In this document: positions 32,287-43,338 of the stretch, piece by piece
How the letters are laid out: every line of letters begins with the position of its first letter
Position numbering within the stretch: the stretch's first letter is position 1
Source of the DNA: Opeltia flavorubescens
Lineage: Eukaryota > Ascomycota > Lecanoromycetes > Teloschistales > Teloschistaceae
Assembly (NCBI GenBank): GCA_000442125.1
Contig: KE546966.1
Span: 396,969-460,968 of the forward strand
Reading direction: 5' to 3'
DNA: 64,000 bases
Made by a program: the position numbers and the translations under genes
Notes under the pieces: model-generated
Databases searched by the model: none
Told to the model about the DNA's origin: nothing
Seen by the model: only the letters and a program-made list of their open reading frames with translations

Positions 32287-33989
32287 TCAAACGTCGAATG
32301 AATCCAGTCTCCATATATCGATATCTTTCACTGCGTCGCTGTCCCGCTGCTTCACCCTAGTTTTTCGATCAGGTTCGTCGGGTATCCGGACTTTCTCTAT
32401 TTCATAAACTGGTCCGTCGCCGAAATCGACCCATCGCGGAAGATAATCAGGATCGACGTCTTTCACAAAAGTGTCTATATTGTCTGCATCGTCGAAACTC
32501 TCGTAATCGTGCCATTGCTCCGAGAGCGGGTTTGAGTATGGATATTCGAGTAGTCGCAAAACCTTCAACTTCGGCAGAAGATGCAATTCAGACTTAATCC
32601 CCATGAAATCGGATGGGGTGGCAGCGAATCCTAATTGCTGAAGATTAGGACACTGGCGTGTGATACGTTTGATATGTTCCCATGAGAGGCGCCATCGAGA
32701 TGGAAACAGGAGGTGGCGAAGAGTTTGGCCATGATGTTGTGTGATGGCTTCAATGAGGCCGTCTCGAAGGAGGTCTGCTCTGAATTCGCGAGGAGATGCT
32801 TTATGAGGGCTCGGCATGTAGAGTTTCTCTAATTGGCCCGTATTCGACAAAACCTCCGCCATGCCTTCCCATGGTTTATCTCCACGTAAATACTTCAGAC
32901 GTGGTAACGGTGGGCCTAATTTACGCATTGGACCCTCGACGAAAGGTGATGCACCGGTGTCCCCGGGGCTGGTTATGCTGTTGATGACTGTGATTTCTTC
33001 TACGAGGTTAGTATCGTAGTACGAAGGGCATGTGCCATCGTCGTGGGTGAAGAGATTCTTGACCACGGCTTTCTTCAGCTTCAGTGGTTGATCCCGACAT
33101 CTGCCGAACATTGTACCGAGATTGACACTCAGCTCGCTGGCTTCTCGCATGCGCGGATTCCAGACGATGGTCAAATCCTCAAGCTTTCTTGACTCTGCTA
33201 AAAGCCGTGAGACATCATCCGCATAGCAGAGAGGATCGATGTCGAGAATTTTGAGTGATATAAGACTCGGTATCGGCGGGACTATAGTGACGGGCTTTGG
33301 GGTTCTGGATGTAGGAAACTTGATCGTGAGGCTTTGTATTCTAGAATGCACCAAACTTTCCCAAACGCTTGGTAGCATTTTCGTGTTGAGTTCCCAGCTG
33401 TTGATACATCAGTGACTTTCTTCTTTCGACGCAAGCGGGATTGCCTACCATAGCTCCTTAAGGGAAATGCATCTATCGACAATGACTCTGGCAAGTGTAC
33501 TGAGCATTATGCTAGAGTCTGGCACACGACCAATCCTGGAACATTCCTCTACATCGTGCTCCTTGAACTCGCCCACGAGCTTCAGGACCTGGACGTACTC
33601 TGCAACGTTTCGCAAGACCAGTCTGTTGAGCCCCATGACGAAGGGACTGCCCATTCCACACCCTTCAGGTCGACCATCATGAGGCGAATAGCGAATAACG
33701 TCATAGGATCGTAGAGTAACATTGTTATAGAGCAGGGGAAGGGTCATGTAATGAAAGACACGGCATGTGCGACATATCCGAGCAAGATCTGCGGGTGCTT
33801 CAAGCTGTTACTGAGTCAGTCGGTCAAAAGAGTACCACTGTAGGAGGGCGCCGAAATACGTACATGAGATATGATCAGGGCAATGAGATTTAGAGGCAAA
33901 GGCAGTAACCGGCTTGCTCCATTGGGGCTGTGGCGATTAAGGGTTAGAGATTCATTGCGTGTATTTTGAAACATAGAACGAGGATCCAT
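32287..33989 (-). CDS. F-box protein
   Basis: Probable substrate-recognition subunit of an SCF ubiquitin ligase; the target is unknown. Exons 33864-33989, 33449-33804 and 32287-33397; introns 59 and 51 bp; 530 aa. The N-terminus has a short F-box (LPLPLNLIALIISHVLEAPA, then DLARICRTCRVFHYMTLPLL), the usual Leu-Pro start and helix pattern in fungal F-box proteins. The remainder is a series of irregular leucine-containing repeats (LVLRNVAEYVQVLKLVGEF, IPSLISLKILDIDPLCY, LEDLTIVW, LRHLLFPSRW, CPNLQQLGF, LLPKLKVLRLLEYPY), consistent with a degenerate LRR-like solenoid. The C-terminal tail is acidic and Asp-rich. The start at 33989 (MDPRSMFQ) is preferred; an in-frame ATG at 34037 would add a hydrophobic MNSRFPVLLLFITKHF stretch. 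Confidence 0.75.
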
Positions 33990-34304
33990 GAAGTGTTTTG
34001 TTATGAAAAGTAGTAAAACTGGAAACCGCGAGTTCACGATTGTCGTTGATTCTAATTGCTAGAAATTTAAATTTGACAGCATGCTAGGAATGAAATTGCT
34101 ACATTATTGTTAAGACAGCATTGTTATTATTACGGCAACTTCAGCTGCCGTCCAGATGAAGTAATGAATTACGATTGAAACAACCGAACTTACATTTGTG
34201 GCGTAATGGAATGCGGCACGGTTCTCGAAACGGTGTCATCTTTAAGGTTGGAAATCGAATATCATTTTCTACATTATGCGTCATCAACGGGAAAGAGGCC
34301 TCTG

Positions 34305-35490
34305 CTATAAAGACTTCATTCCAACATGTTCATCAGGCAGCCACATGATCACCTCTGTGTCTGCCGTAGCCATCATGTTAAATCTATGATTCCACAATAC
34401 TACTGCACCCTTTCCTCTATCACATGGTAAACTGCACATAGGCCTAATCACTCTCTTCTCTGTTTCCTCTCTAATCCGCCCTTGGGTATCCCAGACCACC
34501 ACATCCCTATCCGCGCCAGAGCCACCAACCACGAATCTTCCATCCGCGGTAAACGAAGTGTCGCCCTGTCCTAAAGGCGATTTGGAAGGTGTCACAGAAG
34601 GTGCAGATCGAAGAATGCCCCAGGTAGGTTGATAAGGGCGTGGGAGCTGCGCCTTCAGTTCACCGTTGAATGCATCCAATAATAAGTGCCCTTGGCCGTC
34701 GTTGGTTGTAACAAGAAGGGATTTTCCATCATTTGAGAATTCAAGCTTTGACCATTCGGGGATACTGCTGCCACGGGAAGCCAGCGGAGGATCGTAAGGT
34801 CGCATATCGAAGGTTGCGAATGGCGGTTTATCAAAGTTCCGAATATCGTAAAGCAAGATGGATGAGGTTGATGCGGATGCGATAGCAATGACGGTTGCCG
34901 AGGGATCATAAGCTGCAATATATGGAGTCGCCAAATTTAATCGTGCCTGAGCGTACTGAGATTTCAAATTCCACAACCGGACGGTATTGTCGGTTGAGCA
35001 GGAAAGGAATGTATCGTCTCTCGGACAAGGCACCAAGTCAGTGACCGGGGCAGAGTGCCCTTTGAAATAGCGTATGTAGCTCATGTCATGAGTGCTAAGA
35101 TATCGAATTGCGTCTTCCCCCTTCGTACTAGCATAAATGACGCTCTGAGAATGGTGTGAGAAACGGGCCAGATGGCAGCCGTACTTCTGGGATAGAAGCG
35201 TTTTCTGATGAGCGCCCTCGCGAGCGGAATAGAGCTGGAGAGAGTCATCGGAGCAAGCAGCGATGAGGAGCTGGCCTTCATCGTCGAAGTCGAGGGAGGT
35301 AACGTATGTGTCGGGCTTGGAGAGTTTGAATAGCTGCGAGGGTCAAATTCTTAGCGGCCGAAAGAATATTGCACATGGAAAATACCTTTGTTGGCCTCAG
35401 TGTACCAATGATGTCGCTGGTCTTCTGGGACTTTTCGCCACTCGAAGGTGGAGGAGGCGGTGGAGGTGGTGGAGGTGGCCCTTGGGCCAT
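34305..35490 (-). CDS. SWD2: WD40 protein Swd2/WDR82 (COMPASS and CPF subunit)
   Basis: WD40 protein that is shared in yeast by the Set1/COMPASS H3K4 methyltransferase and the cleavage and polyadenylation factor. Exons 35386-35490 and 34305-35333 (52 bp intron, phase 0); 377 aa. Repeats: DTYVTSLDFDDEGQLLIAAC, FKGHSAPVTDLVPCPRDDTF followed by LSCSTDNTVRLWNL, YIAAYDPSATVIAIAS, WSKLEFSNDGKSLLVTTNDG, TSFTADGRFVVGGSGADRDV followed by VVWDTQGR, and the C-terminal VVLWNHRFNMMATADTEVIM followed by WLPDE, which is diagnostic. The N-terminus carries eleven consecutive prolines (residues 5-15), encoded by a CCN-rich run. The start at 35490 (MAQGPPP) was chosen over 35526 because the extra 12 residues are unlike the family. 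Confidence 0.92.
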
Positions 35491-37203
35491 TGTTCTCACG
35501 GTCAGTGGGATTAAGAAGGAATGCACCTCAATTCAGGTACCAAAATGTCTGCAATGACGATCATTGCAGCGGCCACTAGCGAGGCTGGTCCGTGCTTCGC
35601 GTGATCTTCCCGCTTAGCCCGTCATACCGGTGCAAATGGGAGCTGCACAGAATTTCAAGACTTCTTACCCATTTTGACAGCATCGATATCGATTACCATC
35701 CAGATTTCGCATTAGCTCGCACCCACTAAGGAGTATACACCTGTCATATAAGCTGAAGCAATCTACAACATTTTCTTTCCCCTGCTTGAATATTGTGTTT
35801 ATGGGAAGGTTTTTGCTGATCATCTTCTATCTTTGTTTAAAAAACTTTATTTTAAGGTCTTCCTCATTTGATTGATTATTAGGCCGGTTCGCTACCGTAA
35901 TCACGCCCTGAAACCTGTGAAACCATGATCAACTACTTTTGCTAGTTTAAAGGCCACTATATATTAACTGATATTCCACTGCAACTCTGAACGTCAGTTG
36001 ACCGCCTTAGATACTGTTCGTGATATGGCCCAAAGCTCAAGTCACTTAGAAGGTGGCCATTCCTCATGCAGAGAATCCTTCCCACCAAGAGCTTGAATGC
36101 CCCCTAGGGAAGCTGATCTGCGTCAGATTGATGCATAGATCGTGTAATTGCATAAGCCATCTTGAGTGGCTGAAGGAGCGCTCTAGCATACTTTTGGCTT
36201 TGATTTATCAATCAGTTGGATTCTGCAGTTGATTCTTCGCTGGACAGCAGGGAATGAAAGCGATCAACAATTTGAGAAAAAATAGGTGTTAATGTAATGA
36301 ACGAAAGAGCGCTCATTTATGATCTTTGAAGTTCAATAGAGCAATATTGCTCCACGTATGATTAATCGGGAAGCACTGAAAAATCTTGGGCTTGTCGTAT
36401 ACATTCCGAAAGCGAAATTCGTGCTCGGTCTGGATTCGCTGACTGGGTTTGCCAAGCGTACCTTTACATACAGGCTGGTTGCACATACCCACATGGTGCG
36501 GAGTTGCAACATACTGCTGTGTGAAACGCATGAGAGAAACGAGGGGACGGATAAGGCATCCGTGAGAGCGACGTGAGACACACCATCATCCGATCTGATG
36601 TTGCTCTACCTAACAAGGGATGCGGTGAATGTATGCCCGAAGCAGAGAGCATCGCGTTCCAATGAAAATGCACGGAATTTCCAGTTCCCCTAGGGATCGG
36701 TAAGACAAAAATAAGAGGCTAAATCAAGAACCAACGACGCAAGATTAGATATAATGCATCAAGCTAAATTCAAGAAGTTGAGGAAGTCAGGGGTGGAGCA
36801 TGGATGCAAAAGGTAGACAGCCCAAAGTACACCATTTTTAATGGCTACAGCCTGTATGGGCATGTTGCTCTCTGTCGGCCACCGACACTAGTTTGTACCA
36901 GATTTCAGATGAACCTATGAGCAAATAGTAAATATGGTGAACATCAAGATGGAAAGGTTGTCTGATATACTCTACTCGGGCTACCTGGGCTTGCTCGCCT
37001 AAAGTGGCATTCTTTGCAGCAGCTGCCAAGCCAAACTTGAAATCTCGAATAGGTCGAGTCAGCACTTTGTCAGCTGAGTCTGATCCATTTCCAACATGCC
37101 CTTACGACATTCAAGAGCGGATTGCTCGGAGACAATTTGCATATATTTCCTCAGGATGGCAATCAACGATTGATCCAATTCCGACTTTCTTGGCCCCCCC
37201 GGC
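35491..37203. other. Divergent intergenic region, SWD2 / OAC1
   Basis: 1.7 kb without a gene that I can support. The part from about 35.75 to 36.0 kb is AT-rich. Open frames at 36313-36673 (both strands) and 37004-37219 (+) have no recognisable wording. The last few hundred bases should contain the OAC1 promoter. No RNA gene, repeat array or mobile element seen. Confidence 0.4.
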
Positions 37204-38352
37204 ATGTCTACAACGTTAGGGTAAGCGATTCCGAGTCAACATTTAGCAGATTATTCGCTAACAGCAAGGCAGGGCTTTCGTTGCTGGCGGCATAGCTGCT
37301 TGCGGAGCGGTTACTGTAACTCACCCTTTTGAAACCGTAAAGATTAGGTACGAGGCTGCGAAAATCGAGCTAGGCGCTGCTACAGGCCCATTCTAATGAC
37401 CTTGTAGGTTACAACTACAAGGGGAGTTACAATCGAAGCAAGAAGCGCCACGGCTATATCGAGGTGTCTTTCATGGTGTCACCGTTATTGCCAAGAATGA
37501 AGGACCAAAGGGTTTATTCCGGGGAATTGGGGCAGCGGTACGGAGCAGCCTGGAAACAGACGGACCATCATCTGCTGACAACTGCGAAAGTATGTTTATC
37601 AAATGATCCTGAATGGCTGCCGACTCGGATTCTATGAGCCGCTGAGGAGAGGCGTTACTACGGCAATCTTCAAGGATGCCAATGTCCAATCGCTTGGTGT
37701 CAACATCTTTTCTGGAGCCGCCTCCGGTATTCTTGGTGCAGCTGCAGGCTCGCCTTTCTTCCTGGTCAAGACTCGTCTACAATCATTTTCACCCTTCCTG
37801 CCAGTGGGCACGCAGCATGGATACAAGAACGCGGTGGATGGACTCCGACAAATAGGCGGTAACGAAGGAATCAGGGGTTTATACCGTGGGGTAGGCGCCG
37901 CCATGGTCAGGACAGGATTTGGGAGCAGCGTACAATTACCAACCTACTTTTTTGCGAAGAGGAGGCTCGTTCGACACCTTGATATGAAAGAAGGACCAGC
38001 ACTACATTTGGCCAGTAGCGCTGCGAGTGGATTTGTCGTATGCTGCGTTATGCACCCGCCTGGTATGTCGTTCCTATGAACGGATGGAACGAGGCTAATG
38101 AGATGTGATCCAGATACTATTATGTCACGAATGTATAATCAGACCGGGAACTTGTACAGCGGAGTTTTTGATTGCTTGTACAAGACTATTAAGACCGAAG
38201 GACTATTGGCCATATACAAAGGCTACTTTGCGCATCTGGCGAGGATCTTACCTCATACTATATTGACATTGAGCTTAGCAGAACAGACTAACAAATTGGT
38301 GCGGAAGGCGGAAAATCGAATATTACCACCCAGAATTAAGGAGAAGATATAG
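37204..38352 (+). CDS. OAC1: Mitochondrial oxaloacetate transporter of the carrier family
   Basis: Inner-membrane carrier that moves oxaloacetate, sulfate and related anions. Exons 37204-37220, 37273-37347, 37408-37537, 37591-38062 and 38114-38352; introns 51-60 bp; 310 aa, the normal carrier length. Three mitochondrial-carrier repeats are visible: HPFETVKIRLQLQGE, GSPFFLVKTRLQSFSP (a variant PFFLVKTR signature) and a degenerate third CCVMHPPDTIMSRMYNQTGN, each followed by a YRGVFHGVTVIAKNEGPKGL-like matrix helix (GYKNAVDGLRQIGGNEGIRG, YSGVFDCLYKTIKTEGLLAI). The start is a 17-base first exon (MSTTLG) leading into AFVAGGIAACGAVTVTHPFE, wording that closely fits fungal Oac1. Fully consistent phases at the four introns support the model. 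Confidence 0.93.
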
Positions 38353-38855
38353 GCTTGTTTCCTAATTACAGCATTCATGCAGCGATTGTTATAGATTACG
38401 GAGCGGCGACGGCGTTTGGCATGCAGTTCCAGAAGTCTTTTGTGGTTGAAAGGACGGGTTTACTAGAATAGAAATGTGGTACCAAAATACCTGTGTGCAT
38501 TCTTATCATTTACGTTACTGACGCTTACAATCTGAGTCTTCCAACTTGAATTCCCTGACATCGGTGTATATAGAACTTATATGAATTATTCAATGGCAAT
38601 GCTTCGTTGCTGGTATTACGTAACAGACAGGCAACAGTGGCTAAGTAATGAAAGTGGAGTGGTACCTTGCATCATTGCAAGGGCTTAGTGTGGTCGCGTT
38701 GACCCGTGACAAAAACAACTTACGCGCCAGCCGTTTTCTTTAAGATACGTCCCACTCTCGTGTCTTTGTCTTCCCATAACGACAAGTCTTATTTCTACCC
38801 TTGTCAATCAAATACTTCTGCCATTGACATAGATATTTCAAGATAGGAAAGAAGT
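38353..38855. other. Intergenic region between OAC1 and the RNR small-subunit gene
   Basis: 503 bp holding the OAC1 3' end and the RNR promoter. I see no gene. A GC-rich TTACGCGCC motif lies near 38730-38738, about 120 bp before the RNR start; it resembles but does not match an ACGCGT box. Confidence 0.4.
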
Positions 38856-40260
38856 ATGGACACTCAGATCACACCTTCAAAGCAGGTATACTTCCACCGC
38901 CACCCTTTTCTGTGGAACAACCATCACTGATATTTCTTGAACAAGGCCGCATCGGCCGTGCACAATCTTAAGATGACCGACTCTCCTGTCAAGAAGATTA
39001 ACTTCGATGTTGACAATAAGGAGAACATCAAACTCGAGAGCCACGTCCTCGACGGTCTTGACCTGAAGAAGCCTCAAACCGAGCTTATCAAGGAGGAGGT
39101 GAAGCCGACCGTTGCACCAGGTATCAAAGCAGAGGAAGCCGACGAGCCGTTACTACAAGAGAACCCACAGCGCTTTGTTCTGTTTCCAATAAAGTATCAC
39201 GAGGTTCGTGTCCTCGACGCGTTTCGCGTTAAGTGGTCCCTTAACTAATGATTGGGGTGCAGATATGGCAAATGTACAAGAAAGCAGAAGCCTCTTTCTG
39301 GACTGCAGAAGAAATCGACCTGTCAAAAGATATGCATGACTGGAACAATCGATTGAACGATGATGAGAAATTCTTCGTATCCCACATTCTCGCCTTCTTC
39401 GCCGCCTCAGACGGTATTGTGAATGAGAACCTTGTCGAACGTTTCAGCGGAGAAGTTCAGATACCTGAAGCGCGATGCTTCTACGGCTTCCAGATCATGA
39501 TGGAGAACATCCACTCGGAAACGTATTCACTGCTCATCGATAGCTACATTAAGGAGCAAAAGCAACGCACTTACCTCTTTAATGCAATTGAGACCAGTCA
39601 GTGGTTATATGGATATCCTTCAAAGATTTTTACTAACATTGCATAGTTCCTTGCATCCGAAAGAAGGCCGATTGGGCCATCAAGTGGATTCAAGACAAGA
39701 ACTCAACGTTCGCTCAGCGACTTGTCGCGTTCGCAGCAGTCGAGGGAATCTTCTTCAGTGGAGCATTCGCGTCAATATTCTGGCTGAAGAAGCGTGGCTT
39801 AATGCCTGGTCTTACTTTCTCCAACGAGCTCATCTCCCGCGACGAAGGTCTTCATACTGATTTCGCGTGCCTTTTATTCTCACATCTCAACAATCGGCCA
39901 AGCAAACAAGCTGTACAAGACGTTATCACCGAAGCAGTCTCCATTGAGCAAGAATTTCTGACAGACGCGTTACCGTGCGCGCTCCTCGGAATGAATGCCA
40001 CGCTCATGAAGCAATACATCGAATTCGTCGCAGATCGTCTCCTGCTCGCTCTAGGCAATCAGAAAGTGTACAACTCTCCAAACCCATTTGACTTCATGGA
40101 ATCCATTTCGCTTGCCGGGAAAACCAACTTTTTCGAAAAGCGCGTCGGTGACTACCAGAAATCAGGCGTCATGGCAAGCACAAACAAGAAGAACGAGGAA
40201 GCTAAGCCCGAGAAGGAGAATGAGAACGGAGGCGACTTTAACTTCGACGAGGATTTTTAG
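38856..40260 (+). CDS. RNR2: Ribonucleoside-diphosphate reductase small subunit
   Basis: Beta subunit of class I ribonucleotide reductase, which holds the di-iron/tyrosyl radical cofactor used to make dNTPs. Exons 38856-38885, 38946-39203, 39263-39596 and 39647-40260; introns 50-60 bp; 411 aa. All iron ligands are present by alignment with the mouse enzyme: Asp146 ([11 protein letters not shown]), Glu177 and His180 ([10 protein letters not shown]), Glu240 (VEGIFFSG), Glu274 and His277 (RDEGLHTDF). The radical tyrosine is Tyr184. The C-terminus NFDEDF is the tail that docks on the large subunit. Exon 2 encodes the variable N-terminal arm ([20 protein letters not shown]). It has the active radical site, so it is Rnr2-like rather than the Rnr4 type. 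An overlapping MCB/SCB-like sequence lies in intron 2. Confidence 0.95.
39217..39228. promoter_or_regulatory. Overlapping MCB and SCB-like boxes inside RNR2 intron 2
   Basis: Inside intron 2 (39204-39262) the sequence reads ACGCGTTTCGCG. The left half is an exact ACGCGT (MCB); the reverse complement of TTTCGCG is CGCGAAA, which fits the CRCGAAA form of the Swi4 (SCB) box. In yeasts these elements drive G1/S transcription of RNR genes. An intronic location would be unusual; function is inferred. Confidence 0.3.
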
Positions 40261-40535
40261 ATCAGCGTCTTCCCTTCTCCGCACTACCTTGTTCCACTTG
40301 TACAGCATTCTTCTCTCATTGTATCTGCATGACACAAAACGGCTTTTTGTGATCCGGGCGTTTGGATAGGTTGGGGCGGTGGTAATACCATAGCATTGGG
40401 AAGATGGTCCGAGCAATGAGAATGATTTTTGGACTGTTTCGCATCATTACGGTTATCCTGATCTGAGTCTGACATCTCCAGCTTTGAATCTGGTAGCCAC
40501 CAGCATCATGTGATGGGTGAGGTTAGAAGTCTTTA

Positions 40536-41132
40536 CTATCTCTTTCCTTTCTTTTTCTTCCCACCGCCACTCCCCCCTTTCCCTTGTGCTCCGGCCTTGC
40601 CCGCTTCCTTTCCGCTCATCACTGGCTTTTGTTCAACTTCTTCTTCTTTCACCTCTGTTTTTACCTCCGTTTTTACCTCCTTCAAGGCAACCCCTCCCTC
40701 TTCCATGTCCGTGTCCTCTCCCAGCGGCATTCCGCTCATGACTTTCCCACATTTCCCCAGCGCCGCTACTAGCCTTCCGACTTCGGCAGCTTTGTCAGTC
40801 TTGTACTTTAGGCATGCCCCAGATACTGGGTCGTAGGTCTTGAGGACGAGATGAGCGCGTGAGGTCATGGGCTGTTGTTGCGTTGGCGGTGGACTGGTAG
40901 CAGTCGTGTCAGAGTCGGTCTGCGATGTCGTTTTGGCTTTTCGTTTACGGGGAGGTGGAGGAGGGGAGATGCGATATTTTGTCGTGATTCGAGTCTGTTG
41001 GATTTAGTCACAGACTTAGAGTGTGGACATCGATTATGGGGGGATGAGGGTAGTATCTACAGTAGTCGGATAAGCTGCTAGAAGCAGAGTGGATTGATGG
41101 AGCCATTGCTGAGAGTCTGGAAAATACGGCAT
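40536..41132 (-). CDS. SRP21: Signal recognition particle subunit SRP21 (SRP9-21 family)
   Basis: Fungal SRP9 homolog, a small RNA-binding subunit of the Alu domain of the signal recognition particle. Exons 41061-41132 and 40536-40994; the 66 bp intron is phase 0; 176 aa. N-terminus MPYFPDSQQWLHQSTLLLAA YPTT leads into TRITTKYRIS, then a Pro/Lys-rich spacer (PPPPPRKRKAKTTSQTD), the core SRP9 strand region HLVLKTYDPVSGACLKYKTD and AAEVGRLVAALGKCGKVM. The C-terminus is a Lys/Glu-repeat (EVKTEVKTEVKEEEVE) with a basic GGGKKKKGKR end. The spacer inside the fold is normal for filamentous fungi. It is divergent from the DUF1308 gene with only 194 bp between start codons. Confidence 0.9.
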
Positions 41133-41326
41133 CGTGTGTAGAGAAGACGCGGTAGTTATGAGCTGTGGGAGGGGGTCAGCGTTCGGAGCGGGATACAGGC
41201 TCGCCTATTTTACCCCTTTGGGACGAGAGATCAGCACCGCAGTTCCTTCGGCACCTCGAGGCTTATCTTCGCAAAGCCATCGGAGCGAGTGATGGCTCAG
41301 CTTCTGACCAATTCCCTTACCTCGCA

Positions 41327-43039
41327 ATGGACGAGTCCAATATATCCGGCACACAGGCAGATGACCTAAGCACCATCGAAGATGATACCAGAGAAATTGG
41401 TGCACTATCAGACCAAGCTGGAGGTGGTGACGGAATAGAGCTGGCAGATGATCTACTCAAAGGATGCCATGAGCTGTTGAGTGAATTGAAAGCTTTTCAA
41501 CAGTATCTGGAAGACCAAAAGCGGGATCATACGGTGGAAGTAAAGCCGTTCCGAAATTCTATCACCGCGGAGCTAAAGTCCTTGGAGAAGGTAAGTCAAC
41601 ATGCTGATCATCTCCTATATATCCTGTTCAGACTTTATCAAAAAGATGACCAGACATCGATGGAAAATATTATTGCTCATATCATGTAGCTTCGTACAGC
41701 AGATCCAGATTCAGATCGCACTGTGCACACTCTCCGATCCTCCAATCTACCTTTCCACAGAGCTGTTTGGGATGCTGCCAAAACGACTACTGGCCTGATA
41801 GCTTTCACCAAACGGTTCTATTGGGACACACCACCCACACGAAGTACTAAAAGAACTGGACAAGCCAAACGGAGATGTGCGCTCGTCGATATAGTTGCTC
41901 AGGGTGGACAGCAATGGATCAAAGTGTCTACGGTTACCGAAACCCGGCTCCTCTTCGAATTAGCAAAAGCAGGATGGGAGGGCGCAGATAGCGACTCCGA
42001 TAGCGATGATGGCCAACTCGTCAATGGTCTCGCGCACGCGAATGTCCAAGAAGATGTTCTGCAAGACACAGAATCCCCAACTCAGCTGCAAAAAGACGAT
42101 GATGACGACCGCGTCGAAATCATCCGTCAAGCCGAAGACCTCCAAAAAGCCGCCCTCGTCCACAAAGTCCACTATAAACACCCATCCATAACCTTCATCC
42201 TCCCCAAGATATCTCAGAACCCACCCGCAGAGATCCTCCGCATCCTAGAGTCCATCCGCTCCACCGGTGCAAACGTCCTCTTGGGCCCTACCTCACCACC
42301 CCCAGACCTCTACTCCACATTTCAGAACCTCGTCCCAGATTCCTTCCACGATCTAACCCCCACCCTCAATATCGACTGCACCATTCTCCTCGCCCTCGTC
42401 TCCGACCTCAGCCACAGTGCCACAAACCCGGAACCCTGGTTCAACAAAGCCATAAGTCGACAAGTCGAATTAGAGAAACGGGAACAGCTACTCCCATCAA
42501 CGCTTTGGCCCGCTATGGCCGGAAGAACGCTCGTTTGCACCAAAGAAGCCGCCGTCAGGATGAACGAGATCGTAAACACCATCGGTACGGCAAGTGAGCG
42601 CCAACGAGCGGATCTCCTACTTCTTCTCCCCGGGCAAGACGATGACCAAGCCGAATCCACGACGGAGGAGCTGAGATCCGCCTTCGCGGCGCTAAGCAAT
42701 TATACCATCCCCAGTGACTGGAATCTACCAATTAGAGTCGTCCCGTCATCATCTGACGAAGATAACGATAATATCATTTCGCAGCTTCCGCCCTCAGCAA
42801 TGCAGGTCAAGGAATCCCTCACGGCGATTAACCAGAGTGTTTTTCTCTACGGGTGGATATCGGGATTTACGACGCTGACGTCGAATCGCACGGTGGTGAG
42901 GCAGATTGAGGAGATTGTGGAAGGGGCACAGGGAGAGCAGGTGGGGCCAAAGGTCTGGCTCTGCGGGACGGCGAGGAGTTTGGTGGGGAAGGAGAAGGGG
43001 AGGAGGGATTTGAAAGAGGGGAGGGATAAGGGGGACTAA
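41327..43039 (+). CDS. DUF1308 domain protein (C7orf25 homolog)
   Basis: Conserved eukaryotic protein of unknown biochemical role. Exons 41327-41590 and 41690-43039 (99 bp intron, phase 0); 537 aa. Residues 1-90 are helical and acidic (ELADDLLKGCHELLSELKAF). The conserved N-terminal block follows: TVHTLRSSNLPFHRAVWDAA, WIKVSTVTETRLLFELAKAG. After an acidic linker the DUF1308 part begins (HYKHPSITFILPKISQNPPA, then EILRILESIRSTGANVLLGP and LNIDCTILLALVSDLSH). It resembles a PIN-like fold, with NIDCTILLALVSD the expected acidic centre; this last point is from memory of the family and not shown directly. The first ATG in frame (41327) was chosen; the frame is open upstream without another ATG. 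Confidence 0.82.
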
Positions 43040-43338
43040 GGGTAATATGTGTGTGGATTTACGTTGAGCGAGCATGAGGAGGCATTTGGTGTCGTCGAGG
43101 TGTCGATAATGCGGAGACATATAGTACATATCCGATAGAACGAAGACGTTAGGCCTTCGAAAAGGAACAGAGCAAAACTTTCTTCTTGGTACTGCTCACG
43201 GATAAGAAGCCCAAAACTTAAGAAAACGCCTACGCTCCTCCATATCGTCGCACGCTAGCCTGTCTTGCGAGAGACTTATAGAAAAGAAAGGGAGGAAAAA
43301 GGAAGTATAGGATACACGAGGGCAGAAAACCTTTGGAT

